DNA from: Endothia cerciana | Taxonomy: Eukaryota; Ascomycota; Sordariomycetes; Diaporthales; Cryphonectriaceae | DNA: 64,000 bases | Assembly: GCA_026119935.1 (NCBI GenBank) | Contig: JALRMH010000005.1 | Span: 1,134,467-1,198,466, forward strand | Direction of reading: 5' to 3' | In this document: positions 35,801 through 47,000 of the stretch, piece after piece | Position numbering within the stretch: the stretch's first letter is position 1 | Layout: every line of letters starts with the position of its first letter | Notes under the pieces: generated by a model | Database searches by the model: none | Told to the model about the DNA's origin: nothing | What the model saw: the letters and a program-made list of their open reading frames with translations, nothing else | Made by a program: the position numbers and the translations under genes

Positions 35801-38800
35801 GGGGTGAAGCCTTCAGCGATGCCACCGGTCAGATCTTCCATGGAAACATTAGGTACGTCGGCTGCGCTCTTGGCATCGTCGTCAGCGTTGACGAACTTCC
35901 GTCCGTCTTGGAGGATCTTGTCGATCCGGTCCTGGATGTCATTCCTCTCCCGCTGAGTGTCATTCGTGTTGGTTCTATTAGCGGGTTTGGCTGCGTCCTT
36001 TGGTGTCTTCGTGCTCTTTAGCTTGGTCTGCTCTTCCACGATATCTAAAATGAATTTGACCGCAGGTCGAGAGAGGTAGTAGATGAAGCCGCGACGCTGG
36101 CTGACTTGATGAATGTACCGCAGAATGATATTCCGCAGCAGATTGTTCCACTTGAGTTGCAAGTTATGCACGACGAAGCGATTCAAGAAGTCGCTGGCGA
36201 ACTCAGCGCTTGTGGGGAGATTGATAGAGTGATCTCCGGTGCCCGTCGAGGTATCCGAATTGTCGTCGCCCAAGTTTGAGTTGGACTCATTGGAGCGGAC
36301 GGGGGAACTCGTCATCTGATCCAACATATTCTCAAGGAAGTCCTTCTTGTCGTGTAACACGCTGCTATGCATCAGGAGAGCATCCAGCGTACTACGCGTC
36401 TCGGGGCCCTGGTCTCCTTCCCGAATCAAATTCATTTCTGCATCGCCGACCTTGCGTGTATGGTCTTCCATCTGCACACCCAACTGGTCAAGTCGCTGCT
36501 GGACTAGTTGAGCCTGCACGCGGCGGGGATCATCGTCTTGGCTTATAATACACAAGTGCGTCGGCTCTTGGCCAAAGGGACTTGTTCTTTCGGGATCGCC
36601 CGCAATTACGCCACCGATATCCGTCTGTCGAAAGTAGGTGAGTCTAGGACAGAAAGCCAGAGGGAGGATCTTGGTATCCGGGTTTGGCTCTGAAGGCAAG
36701 ATCCAATCGAGCTCCACGAAGTCGTCCATGTCGATCCAGCTTAAGTCATTGTCAGGAATGGTGAACTTCGACAGATCCGTGCCATCATCCTCCTGCTGCG
36801 TGATCAGCGAGCCGAGGTTGTTCCTCATGATTGCCTCTGTCGTGGTGCCCTTGATACTAGCAGAGACAGCACGAATATCTGCAGCGGCCAGATCGAGTTG
36901 AGCGGCGTGGATCTTCATCCCTGTGGTCCGACTCTGTGTCTTACGGCCCTTGTCACTGGTGTTAAATTCCTCGCGTCTCTGGTGAATGTCAAGTTTGAAA
37001 CTGTCGAAGCGGACTTTGACACCTGTGGCAGACACTGCATTTTCATCGTAGTCTTCGACATCCTTGTGCTTGTAGATGTGGCTGAGGAATAGCGGAGCGA
37101 GTAACAGGTTGTATTTGATGGTTGCGAGATGCCTCCCGAACTTTTTGCTGCTCTTTTCTCGCCCAGGCCACAGGGCACCTTGCCTGACGGGCAGGGACAT
37201 CGGACCACCAAAGAGCGACCACCATGAAAAGAAGTGAGTGAAGAAACGTGGCGTGAGATGAACGGTATTGTAGCTTCGCGAAGCCTCGACGTCAGAAGAC
37301 GCCCAGTCACGATCAACGGGCGCCCTCACCGCGATCGACAAGTGGATGTACTGACTCCTGAAACCTCTGAAGGCATCATAGGGCAGTCCATTTTCTTCTG
37401 CTTTGGCGTAGTTTGGTGATTTCAGATTGACCTGGTAGTGCGGAAGGAAGTCGAACCTCCTTTTTCCGTTCTCGATTGCTTGCTCAAACACCAAGCCTGC
37501 CATCCACTGTACGTTTCCTGACAGTTTCATCACGACCTTCTTGAAGACAGTACCCGCTTTGGTGCTGTCTTCGCTGAGGACACTATCGTTGTCGTCGTTT
37601 CGTCGGGCTGTATCGCGTGCGTAGTGGCTGAAGTCAGGAATTGCGAGAACATACTCGCCGCTGTCGACAGTCATGAAGCGCTTCGGGTCATCATCGGTGT
37701 GGATGTTCCATCTGACGTCGTTTCGCCAGCACATCATGAAACCAGCACCATTTCCGATGACCTGATAGGGATCCCTTGTCCCCTTGAGGCAGAAATGAAC
37801 GTCACCGTCGCCCTTCCAAGCGATCCGCACGCGGGAGTGGAAGTTGAGCCGGATTTTGTCCCAGAAACCAACACGTTCTGACGGGTCCAGTTGTGGTTTG
37901 GTGAAGGACTCTATGACCATCATCATGTCTTGAATGGCCGGCTGGTACGACGGGCCCCAGGTAATTCTTGTTGGAAGCGACGTATTGATATCCACATTCA
38001 TGTCGGAGTAAGACTTGATCGGGCCAATGGTGCGTCTAACATCAATGGCAAAGCCGCGATCTTTACCTCCTTCAGACTCATTGTTTCGTGCTGGGATGAC
38101 GTCAACCCGTATTCGCCTCGTAGATTCGATACCACGGAACTCCTCCGCAATCACAAAGTCCGTCTTGAACGACATAGCAGGTAGGCGGGAGGACTGGCCG
38201 GACTTCAAGCTTGGGACGTGGAGGAGAGGCAGGGGGTAGTCTCTCAGTGAGATTCTGGCCTCGCCCATGTTGATTTGAACGTTCATCGGGATGAGCAAAG
38301 AATACTTCATGTCGCGGGGCATGCCCTTGCCGACCTTGTGAAGGAAGTCCGGCAACTGCTTCATTGGGAACGAAGGCTTGTCGATCGTAAAGTGCAGGTC
38401 GTGGATCAAGGCGGACATGAGTGCAGGTCGTTCTGGTACCTCCAGAATGTTCTCGCCATCGTCGAAATCGTCCGGTATGTGACCTGTACCCCAGAAAGTA
38501 CTCCTTATGTCTTTCATGCCGTTACGGGCCATCGCATAGAAGCGATCGATCCGAGTCCTCCAGCTCCTGGAATTGTGTGCATTGAGCTTGGCTCGAGCAT
38601 CCGCAATGGAGACCAGAGTGTGTCCGGTAATCTCATAACCGTTGTCCGGATCATATCTGGGTGCACGGCCGCGCTCACGACCAGCACTAGAGGATCGTGG
38701 CCGGCGACCGTCAACACTTCGACTCCTCCCCCAAGACGTGGCAGAATGGCTTGAGCGGGCTCTGGGGCCAGTTGAGCGTGCTCGGACGCTGGTCTCCCTC

Positions 38801-41800
38801 CTCGCCTCCTCGTGGATCTTCTTGACCTTGACTCGGAAGGCTTCCTCTCGTGCCTGCCTCTGCATCTGCTCGATGCGGCCCGCTCGATAGATCATGCCCA
38901 GCTTCCACTCGAATGCGCCATCCTCCAGTTCAAAGAGCAGTGCTTTGGTTCTGAAGGACACTTTAGGCACATTCCTTGGCTCCACTGGACCCTTGTCCAA
39001 GATATACTCGTTGGTGCCGGTCTTGAAACGGTGGTGCAGTTGTTCCACAGCTTTGATGACGTTGGTAACGTTGTCCGAGACTTTGCTGATAACAAATTCA
39101 TGAGGGACAGCCCCCCTGACAGCTTCTGTGACGATGTCAAACATCTTCTCGTCTTGATACCCACCAGTCGCCATCTTACGGCGAGATTCTCGATAATCAA
39201 GACGCCCGTGTTTGATGCTGACGATTTTGGCCCACACACCGCGCATCCTGGGAGGCTCTGAGTACAACCTGATCAACTTCGTGTAAAAGAACGGTGATGA
39301 CCAACGGTGTCTCCCAGCTTCGAGGCTATAAATGTGCAACATCATCGGCGGATCTGCCGGCATCTCTGCTTTGATTTGCACAAAGGCCGCCTTGAAGTCG
39401 ATGGCAACAAGCTCAGTTCCCGAGCTGGCATCCTCAGGCTCCTGGAAAGGATAGTCCGGCATAGGAGGCGACAGATACTGCGAGCCAGAGCTCTTATGCT
39501 TCGGCGTCATCACAGGTGTTGATGGCATGTTCGGCGATGCAGCGTCACCGCTGCCGTGCATAAAGGCCTTCCGTATGACTGACATGGCGACGCCGATTGC
39601 ATAATGACGGTACAGAGAATACTGCACGAGCAGGGTTTTCACATGGGAGTGTATGTGGAACACGGGTCCCTGGTTGTCGGTGTTGGTGGAGAAGGCGACC
39701 TCGAAGCGAGGCATCCTGATGAAGGGATCAACTTCCCACCGATCAGCCGACTCGACCACGAAAGCCTCCAGGCCACGAACATGGAAGGCTACACGGCGTC
39801 CATCACCGGGGGTCTGATGCTTCTTCTTGGGGGACACAGGGAGCTTCTTGATGATTTCCGGGTCGAGAGACACGCTGACACGACTGCTCGCCCGTTTTCT
39901 AGCCGCGCGTCGAGGCAGGCCATCAAGTCTCTGTGCTCGGTACTCCGCAGTCCACGAGTCCAGAGACAAGGACACTCCTCTGGATTCGTCCGATATTTCC
40001 TCATCCACGCCGGCAACTTCAGCGCTGAAATCTGATGCTTGTAATTTGAAGTGCAGCAGCCATGGAGGCACCCTGCGCAGGAAATTCGATCCCTTCTGCG
40101 ACTTTGAGTAGCCGCGCTTGTCAGGCTCCACCCTGAGACGCAGCTGCCGGACAATTTGTCGCAACCCATCCGTGATCTCGGGGCGGACCAGCCGGATAGA
40201 AAATGTCTGTAGATTGGCGGTTGCAAGGACTTGCACGTCGGGAGATGCGCTGAGGTTGACCTTTAGATCAAACGATTCCGTTTCCACGAGGTCGAAACGC
40301 TCGCCTCCAGAGGTCTGATAGTAGAGGCTATGAGACTGCACCCTCAAGTTTGAAGCCAAGGAATAATGAAGCTCCTCCACGGTCGAATGGAATGACTCCG
40401 CATCGAGGGATATTGACGATATGGAGGAGATGATCAAGTCGAAATCATCGGGGTCCGCGTCTTTCTGGACAGGCGGCAGGGCGATCCGGATCACTGGCTC
40501 GTGCATAGAAAACTTGATATTGGCTTTCGGAAGCAGTCTTGATATAAGCAAGTGTCGTTCCCGAGGCGGCTGTGAACTCCCTCTTTTTGGCCTAGGTCTC
40601 ATCATGGCGAGCAGCAGGGGAAGGTGCTTCGGATCCAAGTCAACCGAGGGAGACGTCACGACGGAGTTCGCAAACAAGATATTGGCGTTTCTCTGTTCTG
40701 GGTTGCTGGAGCCAGAAATCTCGACGGTTTTCGAGGGCAGAGTCGTCCTGACCGTCGTGGTTGCCATGGGCACGTACATCAGGCGCTGCGGGCTCCCCTG
40801 TCCGTCATCTAGCCCTATCGAGATCGAGAGCGCTGCGAGTAATGCCTCGTGCGCAAGATCCTTGGAGGGGAAGTACATCCTATGTGCCGGAGACTTTGGA
40901 TCCAGCCGGTGAAGATCGATACCGACCTCCTTCATGGATGCGTTGAGAATGACCGGTGGACCGGCGGTCTTGACTGCGTCGATCTTCTGTGTCAACGCGA
41001 CGAAGCTGACCGCAAACTGCACCTCCTTTATGCCTCGAAGTATCGAGCTCACAAACTCTTTCGAATCGGACACCGTCTGCATGAGCTGCTCGTCCGTGCT
41101 GCCCGGCTCATCCAGCTCCTGCATGACCTTGTCGACATACTCATCCATGGCCTCCGGCTGAAGAGGGGTTGACACAGCCTCGATCCTGCTCTCCCGGACC
41201 CGCCTGGCCGAATCCAGGATCTCGTCCAGGGGCACATGGACACGGCCCAGCTTCAGGGCGATGGAGGCTTCCCGCAGCCCGTCGAGGTTCTCGTACAGGA
41301 ACCCATGCACGTTCAAGGTGAGGTTGTCCAAGACCTCCAGCGACTCGGCTCCGAGGGGCGTGAAGAGGACACTCCGGACGGTCATAATCCATTCGGCCTG
41401 GCGCTTCCCGTACTCCTTTTTTGATCTCGACGCCCAGAAGAATCGGGCCCGGTCGACCATCTTGCGCCGGGTGTCGACGGCAACGGTGACGCTCCCGAAC
41501 TGTACGTTGCCCACATCCACGATATTGACGGTCGAGTTCGTGGCCACAACATCGACCATGCGCAGCCAATTGACGTTCCTGTGCACCCTCTTGATGCGCT
41601 CCTTGATCCGCGTGAGCTGCTTCCACGTCTCGCTACGCTTCTGGGTACCCGTCGGGCGCCGGGTTATCGGGGTCTTTGGCGGCTGCAGCGACGGCTTGGG
41701 GTCCTGTTCCTTAACAAAGAGCGCCGGGTCGTCAGGGTCTGCGGCTCCCGTCCCGGCGGCCTTGCTAGCCTCAAGCTCGCGGACGTCGACGCTGACGACA

Positions 41801-42048
41801 AGCTCGCTGATGACGACGCTGAGCCATGTGGGCTGGGCGAAGGTGGGCCTGTGGACGTTGAGGCCAAGGCCCCTGATCTCGATCTTGATCCCATCCTTGG
41901 GGACATACGCGAGGCGGCGCAGGGAGAAGTAGCCGATGCGCTGGATGGAGAGGCCGGTCAGGAACCGGACGATGGCGAAGAGGACGAAGGAGGACAGGTA
42001 GAGGACGACGAAGACGCCGAAGATGAAGGAGGGGTTCAGGAGCGCCAT
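32896..42048 (-). CDS. fmp27: FMP27/Hobbit-family bridge-like lipid transfer protein
   Basis: A single uninterrupted 9.15-kb frame, 3,050 residues, from ATG 42048. Residues about 7-30 form the N-terminal membrane anchor (PSFIFGVFVVLYLSSFVLFA), followed by the first repeating-beta-groove unit (IEIRGLGLNVHRP). Family signature segments are present in order: the GFWDK block near residue 1392 (ERVGFWDKIRLNFHSRV, then WKGDGDVHFCLKGTRD) and the WPPW block near 2176 (SSWPPWVPMEV, then DPIGFKRVVQKTSAMLRYDK). The last 450 residues are Ser-rich with basic patches (KKSRFTLRRSE). Family members (yeast Fmp27/Ypr117w, Drosophila Hobbit, human BLTP2, plant SABRE) form long hydrophobic tubes at ER-plasma membrane contacts and move phospholipids between membranes. 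Length fits the family. No intron is apparent, unusual for so large a gene. Confidence 0.95.
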   Translation of the reverse strand: MALLNPSFIFGVFVVLYLSSFVLFAIVRFLTGLSIQRIGYFSLRRLAYVPKDGIKIEIRGLGLNVHRPTFAQPTWLSVVISELVVSVDVRELEASKAAGTGAADPDDPALFVKEQDPKPSLQPPKTPITRRPTGTQKRSETWKQLTRIKERIKRVHRNVNWLRMVDVVATNSTVNIVDVGNVQFGSVTVAVDTRRKMVDRARFFWASRSKKEYGKRQAEWIMTVRSVLFTPLGAESLEVLDNLTLNVHGFLYENLDGLREASIALKLGRVHVPLDEILDSARRVRESRIEAVSTPLQPEAMDEYVDKVMQELDEPGSTDEQLMQTVSDSKEFVSSILRGIKEVQFAVSFVALTQKIDAVKTAGPPVILNASMKEVGIDLHRLDPKSPAHRMYFPSKDLAHEALLAALSISIGLDDGQGSPQRLMYVPMATTTVRTTLPSKTVEISGSSNPEQRNANILFANSVVTSPSVDLDPKHLPLLLAMMRPRPKRGSSQPPRERHLLISRLLPKANIKFSMHEPVIRIALPPVQKDADPDDFDLIISSISSISLDAESFHSTVEELHYSLASNLRVQSHSLYYQTSGGERFDLVETESFDLKVNLSASPDVQVLATANLQTFSIRLVRPEITDGLRQIVRQLRLRVEPDKRGYSKSQKGSNFLRRVPPWLLHFKLQASDFSAEVAGVDEEISDESRGVSLSLDSWTAEYRAQRLDGLPRRAARKRASSRVSVSLDPEIIKKLPVSPKKKHQTPGDGRRVAFHVRGLEAFVVESADRWEVDPFIRMPRFEVAFSTNTDNQGPVFHIHSHVKTLLVQYSLYRHYAIGVAMSVIRKAFMHGSGDAASPNMPSTPVMTPKHKSSGSQYLSPPMPDYPFQEPEDASSGTELVAIDFKAAFVQIKAEMPADPPMMLHIYSLEAGRHRWSSPFFYTKLIRLYSEPPRMRGVWAKIVSIKHGRLDYRESRRKMATGGYQDEKMFDIVTEAVRGAVPHEFVISKVSDNVTNVIKAVEQLHHRFKTGTNEYILDKGPVEPRNVPKVSFRTKALLFELEDGAFEWKLGMIYRAGRIEQMQRQAREEAFRVKVKKIHEEARRETSVRARSTGPRARSSHSATSWGRSRSVDGRRPRSSSAGRERGRAPRYDPDNGYEITGHTLVSIADARAKLNAHNSRSWRTRIDRFYAMARNGMKDIRSTFWGTGHIPDDFDDGENILEVPERPALMSALIHDLHFTIDKPSFPMKQLPDFLHKVGKGMPRDMKYSLLIPMNVQINMGEARISLRDYPLPLLHVPSLKSGQSSRLPAMSFKTDFVIAEEFRGIESTRRIRVDVIPARNNESEGGKDRGFAIDVRRTIGPIKSYSDMNVDINTSLPTRITWGPSYQPAIQDMMMVIESFTKPQLDPSERVGFWDKIRLNFHSRVRIAWKGDGDVHFCLKGTRDPYQVIGNGAGFMMCWRNDVRWNIHTDDDPKRFMTVDSGEYVLAIPDFSHYARDTARRNDDNDSVLSEDSTKAGTVFKKVVMKLSGNVQWMAGLVFEQAIENGKRRFDFLPHYQVNLKSPNYAKAEENGLPYDAFRGFRSQYIHLSIAVRAPVDRDWASSDVEASRSYNTVHLTPRFFTHFFSWWSLFGGPMSLPVRQGALWPGREKSSKKFGRHLATIKYNLLLAPLFLSHIYKHKDVEDYDENAVSATGVKVRFDSFKLDIHQRREEFNTSDKGRKTQSRTTGMKIHAAQLDLAAADIRAVSASIKGTTTEAIMRNNLGSLITQQEDDGTDLSKFTIPDNDLSWIDMDDFVELDWILPSEPNPDTKILPLAFCPRLTYFRQTDIGGVIAGDPERTSPFGQEPTHLCIISQDDDPRRVQAQLVQQRLDQLGVQMEDHTRKVGDAEMNLIREGDQGPETRSTLDALLMHSSVLHDKKDFLENMLDQMTSSPVRSNESNSNLGDDNSDTSTGTGDHSINLPTSAEFASDFLNRFVVHNLQLKWNNLLRNIILRYIHQVSQRRGFIYYLSRPAVKFILDIVEEQTKLKSTKTPKDAAKPANRTNTNDTQRERNDIQDRIDKILQDGRKFVNADDDAKSAADVPNVSMEDLTGGIAEGFTPQKSYHVRLIAPQIQLQSEKNTNNVVMITSKGMELKVVEVSDKERLSDSVSGLVQRRFLVNMDSTQFFVTHQKWFSTQLLSMYSGSTYGTPSGSSWPPWVPMEVMSDYQTDPIGFKRVVQKTSAMLRYDKYNTLRLKYNDDVNTGDGADGESDDASTENRMDNLTVEFPQARAICNSSQYYAIYVIVLDLLMYSEPLEKTRSERLEKIMLASDFSDLRGTPEMVIKLQERIRQLEDIKSHFQIHSKYLDKQGWQDRLLVERDLAACEDELFFMMKAITTSQRKYDSTQGNALLKWCISVKDIVWHLVRDANEPLCEFQLKDVEYDRTDNSDGSHINLIRVGKVLGLNLLNDALYPEMVAPYLEDSRSVSLLESQPMVTVYWYMLEAVAGIPVMDHFEVNLFPLKIQLEREIGKKLFEYIFPGMGGDKFSASGGKNDSPQNLPGGESVAEEELVQEHVRPATAISERDRLDAGQFETRAGSLELRLRPTLTSDTRMSPTRNKAPSVQSNEKSSTFGFFRSSKPGLSKKKSWDSLRSSNTSRPGANRTNTGFSSKNETSSLNSDTTKKSRFTLRRSENKTDEPPDDLTEMISRASNYMTFSHIKLPSVVLCLSYKGKGDRNIEDVHDFVFRLPTIEYHNKMWSNLDLALAFKSRVIKALISHTGAIIGNKFRHRPNAAQQSKLRELASSSVIIAAPSVSDSQNGSGDDSSSLFGHDFSRSPPRSIQGSGSSIQIPRRDSRSSSIASSATSMRSGQLQVSTNSTITAGSSGATLQPTLSHTQSGPVVPSFQMMPPTPKERSPSDSNTNKHSGFGISMLRPSSSSSMRSFNSSNFGTSQRRGSNISTAYSAGSGGSPEQVVARARTMLGGLKERTESGGKDASGFFKEKFTALASRLNNAKDGNGNTRNEGEGLPPARSLTTPLGGEDKRRPASRWSSKSAEVIEEDDEGNGTAGEEKTEKNGSARDLDIKT

Positions 42049-44038
42049 GTCGTGGTCGTGGTCGTGGTGGCCGAAAGCAGCGACGCTCTACCTAGCGCGT
42101 GCCGCTTTACTATCTGGAAGCAGAGAGCCAGTCAGCGGGTGACCTGTGTCTGTCGAGAGCTGGTTCCGGGAGATCCGCCGCACGGGACCTACATGAAGAG
42201 GGCTGGAACCCTGGCATCTTCCATTGAGGGTCTATTCGGACAGCTGAGGGTAGAGATATGGAGAGGAGGCGCGGGGGAACGGCGGGAGCAGGTCGGGCGA
42301 GCTGATACGATCGTGTACCATGCAGGTAGGTAGTGGTTGGTGTCGCAAAAGGGTGAGCAGCGGGAGTCGGAAAGGCTATGTATGCCTCGAGGATGCGATG
42401 TTGGTAGTAGCGGCAGTGCGTTCCCGTCATCAACGACAGGGGGCGGCGGCGCCGCCGTTTGTAATCACAGACAGCGCAGCCAGCGGGAAGGATCCTTGGG
42501 CGGGACAGGAAATAGGATGTGGGCAGTATCGAGGTACCGTCACCAGCGCAGAAGTCCGAAGGGTCGGGACTCGTAGGTATCTAGGCGAGAAAAGTGAAGC
42601 TCGAAATTGGGGTCGACGTTGGGCCCAGAGGACCGCTGACAATTGTTGAGCTTGAGCAGGGAACGGTGTACCATCTACAGTTACCGTGGGGCCATAGTAC
42701 AGTACAGTATAGTACAGTACAGTACAGTACAGTACAGTACAGTATAGTACTTACCTGGAGGAAACCAAACCCTAGGTGGGCCTGGTCCCTCTCTTCCCCT
42801 GTGGGCGCCCCAGGCTTGACAGACCCCAGCTCGCCCTCCAGGGCGGGTACTACGGGGGGGGGGGGGGTACAGTAGTAGTACTGGCTACAGGCGCACCCCC
42901 GGTCGTTGAACCCAGTATCTCGGGAGACGGGACAGGTTCCACATTAACGGCGCCCCTGCAAAGTTTCAGGGGTTCCAGTCTTCATCTACGACGAGATTCT
43001 GATGACCTCTCTCGAGCACTTCTCAATTTCATACGAATTACCTCCGAGTTCGCGTCTCCTGATATTCTCACGGACAGGCGCCTGCCTACGCGCACGCCGA
43101 AGCTAGCTACGGTATCGCCTAGCACGTGCCTGCTAGACACATCGACCCGGCTGCTCTGGGACTCTCGACCATTGGAGGTCATGGTCTTGGTTGACGGCTA
43201 ATCTATCCTGTATATCGATCCTATAGGGCTGTCAGATCATACAGGGATGGCTAGGCTACCCTCTCACTCTACTTGAGGTTGCGAGCGCATCTTCAGCGAC
43301 GGGCTCCGTGATGGATGTCGCAGGGAGGTGCGGGCTCACACGTCCCCTGGTTCCCAGTGATTTGGACGTCCTCGCAAGAAGTTTGGGTTGTTGCTCTCCG
43401 GACTCTATCTGGGTTTGTGGGCTAGGCGGTTATTCAGGCAGTCCGTTGTTACCTGAGACTCAATGCCACGACTCTGCCTCGTCTCTGAGCCGGCGCTGCC
43501 TCTGCAGCAGGAGAGCGGCGGCCAGCAGGCGTGTCCTGCTCGAGGCTGTAAATTCTCAGGGCTCTGATGCCGAAGTGAGAGGGCGCCACTCAGCAGCGCA
43601 GACTCGACAGCGCAGTGCCTGACCCAGAGATATCGACGAGATATGTGCGCTCATGAGGGGATCTTGACCTGAAATGCATAGCTTGCCATCAAGGTCCCAG
43701 GTCTTCGGGATGCATGCGGACCGGGGGCTGCGGCCGCAGAGCGGGAGCTGTGAACTCATTTGCATGCATCGAGTGGCAGGGGCTTGCTGTGAAGGCGAGG
43801 GCGTGGTCTGTGTGTAGGATTCAGACGCCATCAAAAGCAAAGTGTCGCACAGCCACCTGCAGGGCTCGGAGAAACGCGCCCCGGCGATAATATTGAGATC
43901 TTGACGATGTTGCCCACCCTCCTTACGGCGTTGTCCTGGTACCTTATTCAACGCCAGATATCAGGTACGAGGCCCTGGTGATAGATTGGCTTAGACACGT
44001 ATTCAATTGGTAATACGAACACTTACGTTTACATCAAC
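42049..44038. other. Divergent intergenic region between fmp27 and the ankyrin-CorA gene
   Basis: 2 kb containing both upstream regions. It holds an AGTAC array (about 42698-42748), a G13 run at 42855-42867 and several short frames without coding support. Promoters of both flanking genes should lie here; no defined regulatory motif is recognised. Confidence 0.55.
42698..42748. repeat. Pentanucleotide array (AGTAC)n
   Basis: About ten units of AGTAC with occasional AGTAT variants, about 0.65 kb upstream of the FMP27 start codon. Confidence 0.93.
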
Positions 44039-47000
44039 ATGGACACCAATGGCGTGGCGGTCGAGTCACACGGTCCCCACGGCTGGTCCGCCTCGAGTCC
44101 AGTGCTACGACCTCCACACGGTCCTGAATTGTCAGAAAGCTCATACTTATTACGGTCGGCCTCGGATACATCTCTCTTGTCTACAGCAGAAGAAAGGAGT
44201 GCGTCGGACCAAGACCATCAAGTCGCAGCCCTCCAGCAGGCCATCGACAACTTTAATTCTGCACGCATCCGCAGCATTCTCAAGGAGGAACCGGAACTGC
44301 TGCAGACATTTCGCGTCCACCCATGGAGCACTCCGCCTCTGCACTACGTGCTCCAGTGCAGATGGGGAGAAAATATCCCGGAGCGCCTTCGGGCCGAAGC
44401 TGTGAGGGCTCTGCTTGAGTCTGCCACCGAGGACACGGCCAAACTGAGCGTCCTAAATGCCACGGACGGGAGGGGCTACACCCCATTGCACCTGGCCGTC
44501 GACTTCGAGACGATCGTCCAGTGCTTGTTGCAGAGTGGTGCGGAAGTTGACCCACGAGATCACCATGGCTCCACGCCGCTGCGCTACGCAGTCTTGGGAC
44601 ACCAAAGCAAGGCCGCCGAGATCCTGCTCGCCTTTGGGGCAGAAACAGACGCCTACGACATGTTTCTTCAGACGCCCATGGACTGCGCTCGAGACCGTGC
44701 CGGCTGCTTCCCGGTGCAGGAAGACGAGTGTGACATCTTAGCACTGCTCGAGAAGCATGACCACGAGCTGTGGGCCTGGGAAGCCCGAGGCCCACGCCGG
44801 TATACGTCTTCTCTTCACTTTAGTGGTCGTGTATCGGCCATATTCCAGTATCGGGATGGGCACGGTGATTCCGACAGCGCCGTTCAGACCAAATACGTAC
44901 GGAATGCTGCGAAGCCGGTCTTTGAGATGCTCTATGGTTCGACATCCTTGGCCGAGGAGATTTGCCGCCGCCAGTTGATCTCCTGGGGACCCAGCCTAGG
45001 CAGACACCAGTCAATATCGAGCTGCTGGATTCACTTTCCCGCAACGAATGTGAGTTCGCCGCACTGGCAACATCTCTGATACTGCCACGACTCTGACCAC
45101 GACCGCTCGGGTCGACAGTTTCAATGGATGCAAACCGCTGCGGACAAGATCTTCCTTCCTCGTGGGCAGGGGAACTTTGGCAACTCGTCTGACAGAGACA
45201 ATGCCGTGAAGTATTACTGGATGAGGGTTTTTATGGCAAGGGTGAGGCTCCCATCGTGTCTCACAACACCCAAGTATCATGTGAGTGCTCATGTTGTGAT
45301 GCACATGCCGAAACCTTCGTCTTTAAAATGTTCCCAGGTGGGCGGTCGTTGGCTGATACAGGCATAGCCAATGCCATTACCAGGTGTCGCAGATGGAGAT
45401 GCATTCTTCGCTGTGGTGAGGAAATCCAAAAATCAAGCGCTGAACGCTCGCGTGGCTTGTTATTCGTGGCTGACGATGTTCAGCTTCCTATAGTCAATGT
45501 GGATGTTCAACAGCCGCGGCATCATGATCACAAGGCTCACGGCGATGAAGGCCGTCAGCAGAGGAGAGATGTACAGGAGGCGGCGAAACAGGTACATGAC
45601 TGTTTGAGGGCAGGAGATCGGCCATCCAAGGTAACAGAGCACGTGGTCCGCCTGAGCGAGCTGCACGGGGCCTTTGAGGGTGAGATCCCCTCGGCGAAGA
45701 CTCTGGATGAATACTGTCATGAATTCCTAGAGGACCGAGAGCTGGGCTGCCGTGACAGAGCACAGGTGATTTCGCGATACCTAGAGAGGAAACGTTCCCG
45801 GCCTCGTGAGAGGATAGAAGTTACCAAAAACCATGAGGGAGATGGTGACCTGGAGAAAGGTGCCCAGGCGTGTGACCGCGGCCTCAAGATCGAAGACCAG
45901 ATCCTGGTCGTCTCCCAAATCTGGGTCTGGAAAGTCAGAGGTTTGTTCCTCAAGCCATTGCATACGTTCATACCTAGGTTGCCATTTGTGCCTCTGCTCA
46001 TCCGCCACAGATCTTGTCATCACAGCCTGCCCCGAGGAATGGGACTGCTCCAGCAAGCGATCACTGCCGTATGCGATTCAACAGCGGTACGACCAGGTCT
46101 CGAGCGAGATCGAGGAGGCCCGGAATGGGCAGCGGCAACATGGCCCCGGCAGCTGGCCCAACAATACCGAGGGCAGGCGCATGGCGAGAATCATCGTTGA
46201 AGAGTGTTTCAAATTTGAGCCTCACCTGCCTGATGGTGGGGGGAGCTATCTGAACGCCTTCGCTAGCGAAATTGCTTACGTGGTCAGTTACCCCCCCATG
46301 GCTACTCGTCACGCGGCTTATGTGACTACCCAAGACATGTCCATCTCGACTGATAAATTGGTTACCTAGTCTGGACAAGTCACCAAAGCGTACGAAGGAT
46401 ACAAAGAATGCCTCGGTCAAGCTGCCAGGACATTCAAGGATGCCGCCCGAAAGGAGACGGACTATCTCCTCATCATCGACGACATCCTCGATGAGCTTGC
46501 CATGATACGACGGGTCCAGGAGGAGAAGGAGCTGGTTTGCAGAGATCTCATGGAATTCGAGGAAGAGGAGGAGCAAAATAAACTGGAGCGCTGGGTGAAG
46601 CAGGCTCAAATGAAACTGAAGCGTCTGGAGGAAGATGCGCGGCGGGTTAGAATGTCGGTCCGTCACCGCCCCCGTCCTCTTGACCATGTATCTCAAGGTC
46701 CCCTTTCTTCCCAGACCGGATGCATTAACTCGATGGTAGCTCGTTACCCTTCTGGACTTGCGACAGCGCCAGGTCAATGCAGAGGGTGTCGTCAACTCCG
46801 AGCTACAGTCTCAGATCTTCTTCGTTTTCACGGCAGCAACCGTGGTCTTTGTGAGCACATCCCCACTGGTCCCTCCGCGTATCTTTCTGACACTCAGCCA
46901 CCAGACGCCCTTGTCATGGATCTCGAGTCTGATGGCCTTGAACATCGTCGACTTCAGCCCGCCAGACTCACAGCCCTGGACCCAAAATCAGGCTTTGGTA

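Noticed and set aside
45460..45720. Minus-strand frame with a hydrophobic segment resembling a membrane helix
   Set aside because: The plus-strand frame here contains KTLDEYCHEFLEDREL, a recognisable CorA-like motif, so the hydrophobic antisense stretch is coincidental.
46061..46795. 244-codon minus-strand frame opposite the CorA-like exons
   Set aside because: Overlaps exons whose spliced translation matches CorA-like membrane proteins; no homology features of its own.
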